Shown here: piece after piece, positions 46,227 through 58,647 of the stretch
Numbering within the stretch: position 1 is the stretch's first letter
Layout of the letters: the number at the start of each line of letters is the position of its first letter
Origin: Nelumbo lutea
Lineage: Eukaryota; Streptophyta; Magnoliopsida; Proteales; Nelumbonaceae
DNA: 64,000 bases
NCBI GenBank assembly: GCA_022828595.1
Contig: JAKGHH010000007.1
Location: forward strand, 61,492,727 to 61,556,726
Direction: 5' to 3'
Position numbers and translations under genes: made by a program
The notes under the pieces: model-generated
Seen by the model: only the letters and a program-made list of their open reading frames with translations
Databases searched by the model: none
What the model was told of the DNA's origin: nothing

Positions 46227-46920
46227 AATTAAAGCCTTATATTTAGTGTTATTGATGTATTTCTATGTTATATTGAAGTTTTATAGTGTTCCTATGTGTA
46301 TTTATAAGGATCTATGTGTATATTAATTTTTCTCTGATACGCATGCGTATCCAAAGCATATCTTGATATGTATCTTAAAACTGCCTTCCTGATACACTAG
46401 GCGTATCCGATACTTTGAACCTTGGTTGCAGCATATTTGGTCATTGTGACCACATTTAACGTATAAATTAGTAGTGGGTCAATAAGTTAGCCACGTCACT
46501 ATTTTCTTCAATTAATTCTTCCTTTCCTTTTTCCTTTTTGTGGAACTCTAATGATTAAATTGCAAGATGTAAAGACCAACTTCCAATCATGTAGTAACTT
46601 CTGGGAAGAAACAAATGCATCTCCAGTGATTTATCATGACACAATGACATACAACTTTCATACATCAAAAGAAAAGCTACAGATCCAATGGACCAAATAT
46701 TCCAAGCAATGAGACATGATTCTTGCTTTAAGGCTATTTTGGCTTTGGTCAAATGCTAAAGAATAGTGAGGAAGATAAATGAAGACTCAAATCTTAATAG
46801 GTCCAAGTGAACGTTGTGGTCCAAAACCCATGCATAACTTCCATTAACCTTGCTATTTGTTGAATCTGCTTTCTTCTCAAAGATAATATGAATCAGGTGG
46901 TAAGGAGATTATTTTTTGTG
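44701..46920. other. Non-coding spacer
   Basis: No gene is recognised. The segment 44780-45480 repeatedly uses GGTCAAGA / CTTGGTTTGATGGAAGGGTA-type phrases (for example 44872, 45023 and 45190), suggesting old imperfect tandem duplication. An (AT)n tract lies at 46185-46224. Confidence 0.4.
46185..46224. repeat. (AT)n microsatellite
   Basis: About 20 uninterrupted AT dinucleotides. Confidence 0.95.
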
Positions 46921-46966
46921 AGTAAGAATTTTTTTATTAAAATAATAAAGGAGAAAAAGTACAAGT
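46921..46966 (-). mobile_element. 3' tail of an antisense LINE, left of copia element C
   Basis: On the minus strand CTTGTACTTTTTCTCCTTTA followed by TTATTTTAATAAAAAAATTC has the form of a plant LINE 3' end. It appears to be the continuation of the LINE that resumes at 53054 on the other side of copia C. Confidence 0.5.
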
Positions 46967-47847
46967 TGTTGGAAAATAATAAAGAAGACAAATGAAACTT
47001 ATTGGTAATCGTTTCCCAAACTGAGAATTTGCAGGAGTGTGGTGTTGCCGAACTATGAAATTGAGAAAAGGAGGGCTGAGTCGTGCCACCTGGTCACTCT
47101 CCTTAAAACTATATTTGCCTTCTACGGTGCAGCTGGGTGATTGCAAACGCCAAGATAAAATAGCCCACAGGCCACTGGTACGTGTGCACTCTCTTACCAG
47201 ACCTTCGCGAACCATAAAGAGATGATGCTTAGATTTGCAGAGAAGACGAAGAAGAAGAATGTCGAAAATGTTGGTGTGTCAAAACTGGGTCAACTAACAC
47301 TCCTTTTATAAAGTGTTCTCAGACCCGAATGGACACAAAGGTGTCCATTTAGATAGGTGCATCTTCAGAATAGTGCACTTGTTCGAAGAGACACAAAAAG
47401 GAAAGAGACTCGATTCTGTTCGAAGAGACACGAAAGAGAGAGAAGAAAATATTTTAAAAAATTAAATTCAAAATTTAAAAAACAAATGATTAATCTAGTA
47501 AAAGCAAAACTGATTTGGTGCATCGCACACCCATACCCGTACTCGCACCCGCACCTGCACCCATGCCCACGCCCACGCCCGACCCAATCCAGCCCGGCTC
47601 GACTCGACGTGCGCATGCGAAAAGCACCCCTGACCCCCCCTCACATGCATGGAATATCTATAGTGCTCTCCTCCTATGGGTCCCTACCCACAGAGAGAGC
47701 AAAACTATAGATATACTCCGCCTCTACTCTTTTCCCAAGCAATGTGGGGCAATGACTCTTCCTATGCACTCAAGAGTAGGAAGAGGAGAAGACAAAAATA
47801 AAATAGGGATGTGAGAGATTCTTGAAATTTTGAATCTCCCTCCAATA
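46967..47847 (-). repeat. 3' LTR of copia element C
   Basis: Homologous to 52196-53053 throughout. It includes a C-rich stretch of repeated CCCGCACCTGCACCCATGCC-like words (47528-47585) that is shorter in the other LTR. In both LTRs the outer minus-strand end begins TATT(G/T)GAGGGAGATTC and the inner end is TTTCCAACA. Confidence 0.9.
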
Positions 47848-48369
47848 ATCCCCCACAAGATTCAAAATTACAAGAAGATTGAACAATCTAAGCATCATAG
47901 TGATAAAAGTATTCATGGTGATGTCTTTTGGACTTCAATCAATACTTAGGTATGACAGGTTATGTCACAAAGTACGGGTGGAATTAGACTCCTTCAACAT
48001 TTCCTCTTTGTTGTAACTAGCTAATCGGCTGACCAACTCAACTCACTAGTTCTTTAGTGGTTCTTTTGTTTTGGAACATTTTAACCTTGTTCCCCTCTTG
48101 GAATCATGAGTGTTTTAGAGAGTCAGCCCTATATTTCTCTTTAGAAGCGGCCACACTTCACACTCACTTAGGTCAGTTATTAGTGTGCATTGTACACACT
48201 ATTCTTTAATGATTATGAGCCTCATGCTCAACCTTCTCAAAATGCAGTGAGCACTATCTTACCTCGGCATCTAAAATGGGACATAAATGATAGTGCTTTC
48301 CCAAGTCATTTAGCAACTCATTTTTACCCATTAAACCTAATTCCAGAGATCTCCTTTCACATATGTTGG

Positions 48370-51300
48370 GTGTCCATCACTAATGACTTATGTAACGGGC
48401 TTTAGCCACATTCCTACCAATGCCTCATAAACCATAGAATTCTATGGTTTGGTTAATGAATTTGCAAGGTTTTTTTTAGACCTTACAAAATCTAGAGCGA
48501 TTGTACCTTCGTTGAGGTATTATCTTACCAGGTTATGCCTTAGGCAAATGTGCCTTCTTTTACCATTGTATGTCTGGTTCTTAGCTCTGACTATTGCTGC
48601 TTGGCTATTTCAATGGAGAGATAGACGGAACCAGCCCTGGCCCAAAGTGGTATATCTGCCAATAAGTTCCTTAGCCACTCTGCCTTGGATCCCGCCAATT
48701 ATAGTGCTATAAACTCGACCTCCATTATTAAACTTATATTACATGACTGCTTTAACGATTTTCACGATATTTCTCCTCCACCTAGAGTAAACACATATCC
48801 ATTGGTGGAAGTACTATCCTTTGAATCTGAAATCCAATTTGCATCAGTAAAGCCTTCTAAAACAGGAGGAAAACCTGAATAATATAAACCAAAATTTATA
48901 GTTCATTTTAAATATTTTAATAATCTTACTAGAGCATCCCAATGTTCATTCCTAAGATTACGAGTATGCTGACTTAATTTTCCCACAACTATAGCTATGT
49001 CTAGTTTTATGCAATTCATTAAGTAAGATATAGATCCAATTATACTTGCATACTCATTTTGTGAAAAAAGTTTTCCTACATGTTTTCTTAAGTGAATACT
49101 ATAGTCAATAGAAGTTTTAACATGTTTACAATCATAGTGTCCAAATTTTCTAAGAATACTCTTTGCATAGTGTCATTTGGAGAGAATAAAATTTCCTTGT
49201 TGCTTATAGATTTTAATCCCAAAGATTACATCAGTCTCACCCAAGTCCTTAGTATCAAATTTGGACATTAGAAATTGTTTTGTTTCTTTTATTACCTTTA
49301 GACTAGTTCCCATTATTAGCATATTATCAACATATAAACAGATCATGACTCTTTTATCATTTTTAAATTTTCTATAAACACATCTATCTGAATCATTTCT
49401 GTTATATCCATTAGTTACTAATACATTATCAAAATTTTCATGCCATTGTTTGGGAGCTTATTTTAAGCCATATAGAGACTTAATTAATTTACATACCTTA
49501 TTTTCTTGTCCTGGTATTATGAAGCCTTCAGGTTACTTAATATATATTTCTTCCTCTAATTCCCCATTTAAGAAAGTTGTTTTTACATCTATTTGATGAA
49601 CTACTAGTTTGTAAATGGATGCTATGGAAAACAAGACTCTAATTGTAGTTAATCTTGTGACCAGGGAGTAAGTGTCAAAGAAGTCTACATCTTTCTTTTG
49701 TTTAAACCCTTTAGCAACTAATCTAGCCTTGAATTTATCTATTGTACCATTTGTCTTTAATTTTTTTCTTAAAAATCCATTTACAGCCCAGTGCCTTAGT
49801 TCTAGGTGGAAGATCTACAAGTTCCAAGGTGTGGTTAGTGATTAAAGAGTTTATTTCACTTTTTATGGTTTTTTTCCAAAATACTGATCAAGTGAAGTTA
49901 CGACTTCCTAATAGGCTACTAGGTCCTTGTCCACCAGAAATGTGAACTTTCTATAGCCCAAGTTTGTTTCTCTTCTTTTTCTTTTACTTCTCCTTAAGTC
50001 TAGTTATTGCCTAAGTGAAGTATTGATTCCTTGAGCACTCAATTGTTTTTGGTTTCTAGTTTGGATTTTGGAAGGTTTCGTATTTATAGTTTCTTTTCTC
50101 CAAGGAAAGATGTGCTCAAAGAACTCTACATCTTGGGACTCTATTATTGTGTTGTTTTTGACAACATTATCAATTGTTTTAATTACAAGGAATCGATGAG
50201 TCACACTATTTTGTGCATATCCAATGAATACACAGCCACAAGTTTTCAGTCCTAATTTCTTTCTTTTAGGTTCAAGTATTCCAACCTTTGCTAGACAGCC
50301 CCAAACTTTTTAGTAGCTTAAACTAGGTTTTCTATTATGCCAAAGTTCAAAAGGTATTTGTCATTTCTTCTTAGGTGGTATTCTATTATATAAGTGACAA
50401 ACCATTAGGATTGCTTCCCCCCACAAATTTAGAGGTGCACCTGAACTAATTAGCATTGCATTCATCATTTTTTTTTAGTGTTTTGTTAAGTCTTTCTGCA
50501 ACTCCATTAGATTTAGGTTGATAAGGGGTCATGGTTTCATGTATGATTCAATTTTTTTAAGATTTTCTAATGGTTTTTTCATCATATTTTGTCCCTCTAT
50601 CTGTTCTAAGTCTTTTTATTTTCTTTCCTAACTTATTTTCTACTTCAAATTTATAGTTTATAAAAGCTTGATCAGCCTCATTTTTTTATCTAAGTAGAAC
50701 TACTTTTGCATATCTAGAGAAGTCAACTATAAATGTTATATAATATATTTTCCTTCCTCTAGCTTCATGATATTTAAGGTCTCATAGATCACTGTGTATA
50801 AGTTGTAATAGTTCAATTCTTCTTTGTTCACTTTTATGAGGTTTCTTAGTAAAATTAATAGGAACATTCAAAATTCCTAATTTATATAACCATTTTAAAT
50901 AAGGAGCACTATGATGTCCTAATCTAGCATGCCAAATATCAAAAGATTCAACAATATAAATAGAAGAAGAAGCATTTTTATTCATAACAATATCAGAAAT
51001 ATTCAGTACAAATAGTCCACCAACATTGTATCCTTTTCCAATAAGAATATTATGTTTAGTTAACACAACCTTGTCTGCTTCAAACGTGAGCTTTAGTCCT
51101 ACTTTGTTGAAGAGTGCTCCCGATACCAAGTTTCGTTGGATCTCTGGCACATGCAGTCATTCAACATTAGATTTTTTTCCTGAAGTCAGTTTCAGGAGCA
51201 TCTTTTCTTTGCCGATCACTTTCAAAGTTTGTGAATTTTCCATGAAGACTCACATATGTGCTTCGTAGCACTAGTGTGCTTGGTAGCACTAGTGTCCAGT

Positions 51301-52177
51301 ACCCACTCCTTTGGCTTATCAACTAAGTTTGCCTCAGTTACCATGGCTACGGTAACATCCTTAGTAAAATTGACTTTTAGTTTCCTAGAGTCATTCTTTT
51401 GGTATTGACAGTCCATGTAATGTCCGGGTTTGTCACATACATAGAAATTTTCTTTCTTTTGCTGTTTCTTGAATTTCTGATCATTTTTTACATTCAAATT
51501 ATTTTTAAATTTTTAATCTTTTCCTCAATAATTTTGGAAAACTGATCATCATCTTTCTTTCTGTTCTTTTCTTTTATTTTAATTTGTACCACTACTTGGT
51601 CCAAAGTAGCGTCCTTCCACTTATGCTTCATACTAGTCTTGAAATCATTCCATGTATGTGACGATTTTTTTATGAGAGAACCGGCAATGAATTCATCTGG
51701 TTGTATCATGCCTTCTTTTGTTAGTTCCCCCACAAGAACCTATAACTCATTTATTTGGGTAGACACATCTATGTCTTCTTTCATGGTGAAATGCAAGAAG
51801 TTGATAATTATATATTTCTTATTTCTAGTATTTTCCAAAGCATGCTTATTGTCCAATGCATTCTAAATTCCATAGGCAAAGTTATAGGAAGTGTAAACAT
51901 TGTACAGTTCATTAGACAAACAATTAAGGATATGCTTGGTGTAGAGGTGGTCGGCCGTTGTCCAGTGTTTTGCAACAATAGAACGGGATGGTTCCTCCAT
52001 GTTTAATGAGTCTGGTTCAGTCAAAGCAAAGGCTACCCATAATTCCTCTAAGGCAAACAACAGGCATCATCAACAACGCTTTGTAGTTGGTTCCATTGAA
52101 GGACTCAATCTTAGAAAAATCAGGAATTGTTGATAGTATCTAGTTTCTCATGAAAGGGTTAACAGAGATAGGTTCCA
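48370..52177 (-). pseudogene. Degenerate copia gag-pol (element C)
   Basis: From the gag start (about 52177) the minus strand gives FNGTNYK, a gag body (52060-51494), a knuckle reading YVCDKPGHYMDCQYQ (about 51442-51398) and a protease site WVLDTSATKH (51306-51277), in which the catalytic triad Gly is Ser and a six-codon stretch (TSATKH) is duplicated in tandem. Then come pre-integrase WHARLGH (about 50916), integrase, reverse transcriptase with YVDN in place of YVDD (about 49340-49329), and RNase H (about 48880-48600) ending with a FVRSKKNLA segment near 48470. Many stops are present, including one in the first codons of gag. Confidence 0.88.
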
Positions 52178-52195
52178 TAATTGCGGTTTTAGGAT

Positions 52196-53053
52196 TGTTG
52201 GAAAATAATAAAGAAGGTAGATGGAACTTATTGGTAATCGCTTTCCAAACTGAGAATTTGCAGGAGTGTGGTGTTGCAGAACTATGAAACCGAGAAAATG
52301 AGGGCTGAGTCGTTCCACATAGTTACTCTCCTTAAAACCACATTTGTCCCCTATGGTGCATCTGGGTGATCACAAATCGGTCACCAAGATAAAACAACCC
52401 ACAAGCCACTAGTAGGCGTGAACTCGCTTACAAGACCTTTGCGAACCAAAGAGAGATGGTGCTCAGATTTGTAGACAAGACAGAGAAGAAGAATGTCGAA
52501 AATGTTGGTGTGTCAAAACTGGGTCAACCAACACTTTTTTTATAGAGTGTTCTCAGACCCGAATAGACACAAAGATGTTTGTTCAGATAGGTTCCTCTTT
52601 AGAATAGTGCACTTGTTCGAAAAGACATAGAAAGTAAAGAGACTTGAATCTATTTGAAGAGACACGAAAGAGAGAAAGAGAAGAAAATGTTTTAAAAATT
52701 AAATTCAAAATTTAAAAACAAATGATTAATCCGGTAAAAGGAAAACCAATTCGGTGCATTGCACGCTCGCACCCGCACCCTCACCCACTCCCTGGCTCGG
52801 CATGACTCGGTGTGTGTGTGTGTGTGAAAAGCACCCCCAACCCCCATCACATGCATGGAATATCTATAGTGCTTTCCTCCTATCCATCCCTACCCATATA
52901 GAGAGCAAAACTATAGATATACTCCACTTCTACTTCTTTCCCAAGCAATGTGGGACAATGATTCTTCCCATGCACTCAAGAGTTGGAAGAAGAAAAGACA
53001 AAAACAAGAGATGGAGGAGAGAGATTCTTGAAATTATGAATCTCCCTCAAATA
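52196..53053 (-). repeat. 5' LTR of copia element C
   Basis: 858 bases, homologous to 46967-47847. It has a (GT)n run (52811-52826) absent from the other copy, and a shorter C-rich segment. Confidence 0.9.
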
Positions 53054-54640
53054 GAAGTGTATTGGCTTTGTCAACACGACCACATTCCCCAAAACAACAT
53101 GACTCTGAAAACCTAAAATGGCAGCAACTGAAAATATGGAGTCTTCCAAAAATGTGAATAGAAGTAGTATACGATCAACCCAAAAAGTTCGATCTTAACA
53201 CTAACACCCCAAACCCATTATCTAACTAACCAAAAATCATTCACACTCCAACTCCCTAGACTACCTTTCCAAAATAACCCAAAATTTCCAAAGAAAACCA
53301 TTGCTTCGACTCTTTACTCAGCTAAATCATCAACAAAATTATTTCCATAATGAAAACAAGAATCCACAAAAATGTTGCTAGAATTTTTAAAGTGCTTCCT
53401 TTTTTCAATTTCATAAAGATTTTCATGGAAAATTTCTTTCCACCCCGAATGAAACAGATCCAGACTCTTGCCAACTTGTACTTCATTATCAACCACTCTA
53501 TTCAAATCCTTGGTTTTTACCTTAACAACATCCTCCATTAGAGAAACAAGATCAACACCTTCTATGTCCCTCGTATCCTCGATGCTTTTTTAGTTAACAT
53601 AAACCTTTACTAGATTAAAATTGAAAGAACGGAGTATGTGCAAACATCAAAACCCAAGATAGCTAGCTCACCACCACCATAGCATCACATTCGACCATAA
53701 TATTTCTTAGATTTAACAACTTTCCAATTCTTAATCCTTATAATAATGCTAAAAGTCCTGCTTTTGAAGAGTTTCCTTGACCAACCAGACCCAAATATAG
53801 TGCTACTAGAGTACCATTTTGGTCCCTAAACACTCAACCAATACCTGATAGTCATAGGTCCAATGTAGCCATCTAAGTTCAGTTTTATGTAGTTATTGCT
53901 AGGTGGTTCCCACTATGTTTAAATCACAACCCTTGAAGTCAGAGGAATACCACCTTTTGAAGAGTTCATCCATAGAAAATGGTGCAAAAATGTCCAATGT
54001 GCCCAACATACACTTTGACTGTGATACTTTCAATAATATCTTACTTTGTAATGCACCTTCTCCTTTCTATAGGGCCCAAAGCATTGCCATTATTGCACAC
54101 CTCCACAAGATTTCCCCCTTCATCAAGGCACCAAGATGTCAAGTTAAACAAGATAACAACATCCATCGGAGGATTCCACCTACAACAACCAAAAAGAAAA
54201 AGAAACCATCTCCAAAAACTAGAAACAAACAAGTAGGAGATAAGTAACTAGAATAATAGTTTAATTGCTTACATTAGAAAGAAAACTTCTGTGTGGAGAT
54301 ATGCACAGTTTAATCTTCTTTAGCACATCAAAAGTGTTGGTTTTCTCATGAAACACCTCCCAACAGAAAGCTCTTATCTTAGGAGGCACCAATCTACTTC
54401 AAATTTCTTTCACCAAAAAAGGTGGAGGAATAGGAGAAAAAAAAGGACTAGAATAAGAAATGACTGAAAAAAAAAATGCATATGGGTACAACCCCAAGGA
54501 ACTGGTTTTCCAAATCCTATAATCCAATTTAGACACACTAAAGAATAATCAAAGACTCCAACAAGTTGAGAGCATCAAGTATCTTAAAATCCCTAGGGCC
54601 TCTCTGGAGCCCAAAGTCACAACTGATCCCTTGAGTAGCA
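53054..54640 (-). mobile_element. Antisense LINE remnant (zf-RVT to 3' region) split by copia C
   Basis: The minus strand encodes PPKIRAFCWEVFHEKTNTFD (about 54394-54335) followed by VLKKIKLCISPHR, the zinc-binding region of plant L1 ORF2. Further on, 53538-53314 ends with NNFVDDLAE, consistent with the end of the RNase H-like domain, and then a 3'-UTR-like stretch runs to the copia border. Frames are broken. Confidence 0.65.
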
Positions 54641-54667
54641 TATTTAGAAGTTCAGGGACAGTTTTGG

Positions 54668-54790
54668 ATTTTTTTTTTGAAAAAAGGTAAGGTAATTTTA
54701 TTTAGAAACAATACAACATAAAGCAGTGAGGGAAACAAAGCCATCCCTCCCAGAAAAAAGATCAAAGCTCCCACGGGTATGGATTTATAA
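54668..54790 (-). mobile_element. Short LINE 3' end, antisense
   Basis: On the minus strand TTGTATTGTTTCTAAATAAA followed by ATTACCTTACCTTTTTTCAA and an A run looks like the 3' end of a separate, severely 5'-truncated LINE, with its A tail at about 54668-54679. Confidence 0.45.
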
Positions 54791-54959
54791 GATGATAAAG
54801 AATGGAGGGTTGGGATTGGTCTTTCAAGTGTCTATCAATCACCCACACGTCCTCCCAAAATTCTCTTATCCCTCCACCAATAGGAATTATAGTAGATTTG
54901 ATTAAGGAATTTGGACCAAGAAGTGGAAGAGTGTATTATGTTATTGGAAAAGTTAAAAG

Positions 54960-55048
54960 AGTGTATTCTCTTCTCTCCCTCTCACCTATTTGTTGAATTC
55001 AGGAGGTTGGCTCCCTCGAGGAGCCCTGTGTTAGGTGGGTTCCTAACA
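54960..55048 (+). repeat. 5' LTR remnant of the chromovirus
   Basis: GAGGTTGGCTCCCTCGAGGA (about 55003-55022), GTGTTAGG and GGTTCCTAACA match the last part of the 3' LTR. Sequence left of about 54960 does not match. Confidence 0.7.
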
Positions 55049-55051
55049 AGT

Positions 55052-55064
55052 TGGTATCAGAGTC
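55052..55064 (+). other. Primer-binding site of the chromovirus
   Basis: TGGTATCAGAGTC, three bases after the LTR end, is complementary to initiator-Met tRNA except for the late C to T difference. Confidence 0.8.
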
Positions 55065-55067
55065 AGG

Positions 55068-58000
55068 ATGAGCAACACAAGGACAACATTAGTAGATGCC
55101 TGGGTGGATCAGATGGAAGTAGAGATCCATCGAATGTCATCAGACCTCAGAGAAATGAAGGAAGGTTTCACCACTCTCCTCAATCGGTTGAAGGAAATGT
55201 AGAATAGGGCAATGAAAACAGCCATAGAATAGGGTCGACAACAATGCGAGCAACAAGAATCAATTTTCCCATCTTCTTAAGTGGCAACCCAACTCCATGT
55301 ATTCTCAGAGCCGAGTGATATTTCGATTACCATGAGACAACTGGTCAAGATAGGGTTGCTCTAGCTTCGGTACATCTTGAGGGAGAAGCTATACTATGGT
55401 ATCAGTGGTATCGATGGGGGCACCCTCATCAATCTTGGGCAGACTTCATCGATGCCTTGACCATCCGTTTTGGTTTATCTAGGTTCGAAGATCACAATGG
55501 GAATCTTGCAACACTACGGTAGATGGGGTCGGTTAGAGATTATTAGATGGAATTCAAAAAGCTAGACATGTGAATCGAAGGCTTGATGTTAAAAACGCTA
55601 GTTGGAAGCTTTGTCAACGGCTTAAAGGAAGAACTACGCTAGTTAGGCCAGCCCATCCTTAGCTAACAACAACTCAAATGGGTCGGGAGACTACCACAAC
55701 CGCCTACAACAACTCCTTCAGCAATATGAAAACATGTTCAAAGAACTCCAAGAGCATGACCATCACATTCTTCTCATGCCAGGAGCCACCCCAACCAATG
55801 TAAGACCTTACTGATTCCCTTATTTCAAAAAATTTGAAATCGAGAAGCAAGTTCAAGATATGCTTGAGAAGAAAATAATACAGCCCAACCATAGCCCATT
55901 CTCCTCGCTTGTGTTATTAGTCGAAAAGAAGGGTGGGACTTGACGATGCTGTATTGATTATAGGGCCCTTAAAAATATCACCATTAAGGACCAATTCCCA
56001 ATACCGATCATTGGTTAACTACTTGATGAACTTAGGAAGGCCACCATATTCTCAAAATTAGATTTATGGGCTGGGTATCGTTAGATAAGGGTACATGTGG
56101 AGGATGTTCACAAAACAACTTTCAAGACACATGATGGCCACTATGAGTCATTTGTCATGCCATTTGGGTTGACCAATGCTCCAGCAACATTTCAAGCCTT
56201 AATGAACGACATATTCTAGCCTTATTTACATAAGTTTATTCTTGTTTTCCTTGACAACATATTGGTCTATAGCCCCAATTGAGAGGAACATCTGAACCAT
56301 CTATAGGTCACCCTCACAACACTTAAGGCCCATATGTTGTTCGCTAAAGAATCCAAATGCTCCTTTGGACAAACCCAAGTATATTACCTGGGACATGTTG
56401 CAAAAAATGGAACTGTAGCAATAGATCTGGATAAAATCTTTAGTATATTGGGTTGGCCATAACCCAAAAATGTGAAAGAATTGAGGGCCTTCTTGGGCCT
56501 GACAGGTAATTATCATTGCTTAATCAAAAGCTACGGCCTAATAGTTGTCCCTTTGACCCAATTACTGAAACTAGATGCATTCCGCTAGTCAACCCAGGCC
56601 CAACAAGCTTTTGAGCAATTGAAGCATACTGTTTCAACACCTCCAACATTAGCACTGCCCGATTTCATAAAAGATTTCATCATTGAATGTGATGCCTCCA
56701 TTCAAGGTGTTGGGGCTGTTCTCATGCAAAAAGGCCGACCACTAGCCTTTTTCAGTAAGGCCTTGACATTACAGAAGTGGGACAAATAAGTTTATGAACA
56801 AGAATTAATAGCATTGGTCTTAGTAATGCAGTATTGGTGAGGCTACTTGCTCGGAAGACGATTCATAATTCGGACTGACCATAAAAGTTTGAAGTTCTTG
56901 TTAGAACAAGTCATCATATCGTCGAAACAACAATGGTGGATGTCCAAATTATTGGGGTACGACTACACAATTGAATACAAAGTGGGGGCTACTAACCGCA
57001 TTGCCGATGCCCTGTCACACCACCCACAATCATTTCATCTACTCTTGTCATCCCTAACATCTCCACTCATGGATCAGCTTCAAAAGGAATCCCACTCCCA
57101 TACAAAGTTACAGCAATTAAGGGCCCAAGTATTGGCAGATCCATCGAGCACCTTGGGTATACCGTCAAGGATGATCTATTCTTCTTCAAGGAATGCCTGG
57201 AAATCCCAACAGATTCTGCACACCTTGAATTATTTCTTGCCTCGCCCACAAGTGGTCACTCTAGCATTCTAAACGCATTGCCAGACAATTCCATTGGAAA
57301 GGCATGCCTAGCTCGATTCAAAGCTTAATAACTAAGTGTGCAGTATGTCAACAAAATAAGACAACTACTACAACACCAGCAGGCCTGTTGCAACCACTCC
57401 CATTCCCAACCCAAGTTTGGGGCTATATATCAATGGATTTCATCACGAGGTTGCCCGTTTCTACCGGTAAAACCGTTATTCTTCTGTTGGTTGATGGATT
57501 GACAAAATATAGTCATTTTCTACCTCTATCACACCCATTCACAGCAGTCATAGTTGTTGAATTGTTTGTTCGGGAAATTGTGCGCCTTCATTGGCTCCCA
57601 AACTCAATTGTGTCTGGTAGGGACCCTTTTTTTATGAGTCATTTTTGTGCTGAACTTTTTCGCCTGCATGGTGTTAAACTCTTTAAATCAACTAGCTACC
57701 CCCCCCCCCCCCAATCTGATGGACAAACAAAGGCAGTTAACTACCGAGATGACTTCCTTCAGAGATCTATATGGGTGGGACCCTCCTTTACTTCCTTATG
57801 AAAAAGGGACCACTGTAGTAGCAACTTTAGTGGAAGAATTGATACAACAAGATGAGGTGTTAAAAGAGCTGAGAAATCATCTCTTGGAAGCACAACAATG
57901 GATGAAGCGCACTTATGATAAACATTACAAGAATGTCCAATATGGAGTCGGTGATTGGGTGTTTCTCAAATTACATCCCTTTAGACAGATTTCAGTAGTA

Positions 58001-58336
58001 AGCCAAAAGTTTAACAAACTCAGCTCGCGCTATTTTGGACCATTTAAAATCCTTGAGAGGATAGGGTCTATGGAGCTCCCTGCAACATTAAAGTTACATC
58101 CTGTATTTCTTATCTTCTTAATAAAGAAAGATCCGAAGCCAAGAGTCATTGAAAGTGCTACTCTTCCCACATTTTCAGCTAAAGGACAAGTGCAGACTGA
58201 GCCAACCTGCATCATTTATTTCAAATGGGTGCGACATGGCAGAAGAGTCATTCCAGAAGCATTAGTTGTTTGGTCTAAACTTCCAGAAGAGGGTGCAACC
58301 TGGCCACTTGGGAATTTTACTTGGATCTGCAAATAA
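55068..58336 (+). pseudogene. Degenerate chromovirus gag-pol
   Basis: ATG at 55068 opens a short gag frame. A gag capsid-like segment follows (about 55370-55640). RT spans about 55820-56300, with [22 protein letters not shown] and FLDN in place of the catalytic FxDD motif (56249-56260). RNase H spans 56680-57020 ([15 protein letters not shown]) and integrase 57300-57740. The core keeps the first Asp (MDFITRLP) and the second (SGRDPFF), but the third acidic residue reads Lys (SDGQTK, about 57716-57733). A C14 run (57699-57712) and a deletion of some 60 residues follow. The last frame, 57647-58336, holds the C-terminal domain and a chromodomain-like end (VIPEALVVWSKLPEEGATW). At least nine stops lie in RT-RNase H. 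Confidence 0.88.
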
Positions 58337-58388
58337 ATTTTCCCATATTAGACCTTGAGGGCAAGGTCTCTCTAAAGGAGGGAGGGAT

Positions 58389-58647
58389 TGTTAAGGTTGC
58401 TGAAAAAAGTTAGTCAGTTTTACAAGAAAATGTCACATCAGCACAACAACTCAGCTAACTGACCGCTCACTTGCAGCAGTTTTAATTGAAAGAAATTAAA
58501 GAATGTAAAAAGAGGAGCTCTGTAAAATAGTATAAATAATCCAAATCATGAGAAATAAAGGCATCATTCTTTCAGCATCACTCTCTCTCTCTAAAATTCA
58601 AGAGGTTGGCTCCCTCGAAGAGCCTTGTGTTAGGCAGGTTCCTAACA
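58389..58647 (+). repeat. 3' LTR of the chromovirus
   Basis: 259 bases, TGTTAAGG...CCTAACA with TGTTA/TAACA inverted ends, a TATAAATAA box (about 58532-58540) and a (CT)n tract near 58583-58595. Confidence 0.88.

Larger units (their letters stand above)
46967..53053 (-). mobile_element. Ty1/copia retrotransposon C, decayed
   Basis: LTRs at 46967-47847 and 52196-53053 flank minus-strand gag-pol remnants in copia order. A polypurine tract (minus strand GTGGGGGAT) adjoins the 3' LTR. Flanking pentamers CAAGT (46962-46966) and GAAGT (53054-53058) agree at four of five positions. The usual initiator-Met primer site is absent: the gag ATG (about 52177) lies only about 18 bases inside the 5' LTR. 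The element sits within an antisense LINE. Confidence 0.88.
54960..58647 (+). mobile_element. Chromodomain-type Ty3/gypsy element, 5' LTR truncated
   Basis: A complete 3' LTR (58389-58647), only the last 90 or so bases of the 5' LTR (to 55048), a primer-binding site, and gag-RT-RNase H-integrase-chromodomain-like remnants on the plus strand. A polypurine tract (AAAGGAGGGAGGGAT, 58374-58388) abuts the 3' LTR. Gag knuckle and protease are not found between about 55640 and 55800, so an internal deletion is likely. Order and the C-terminal chromodomain-like segment identify a chromovirus. No target duplication can be read, because the left end is lost. Confidence 0.87.

Noticed and set aside
46555..46752. 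Minus-strand 65-residue frame with a WSIGSVAFLL segment recalling protein-kinase subdomain IX
   Set aside because: No other kinase motifs before or after, no Asp at the conserved position, and no splice-compatible neighbours; too weak to call.
47357..47814. Pro/His-rich frames on both strands
   Set aside because: Generated by the C-rich imperfect repeat inside the copia C LTR and not maintained in the other LTR.
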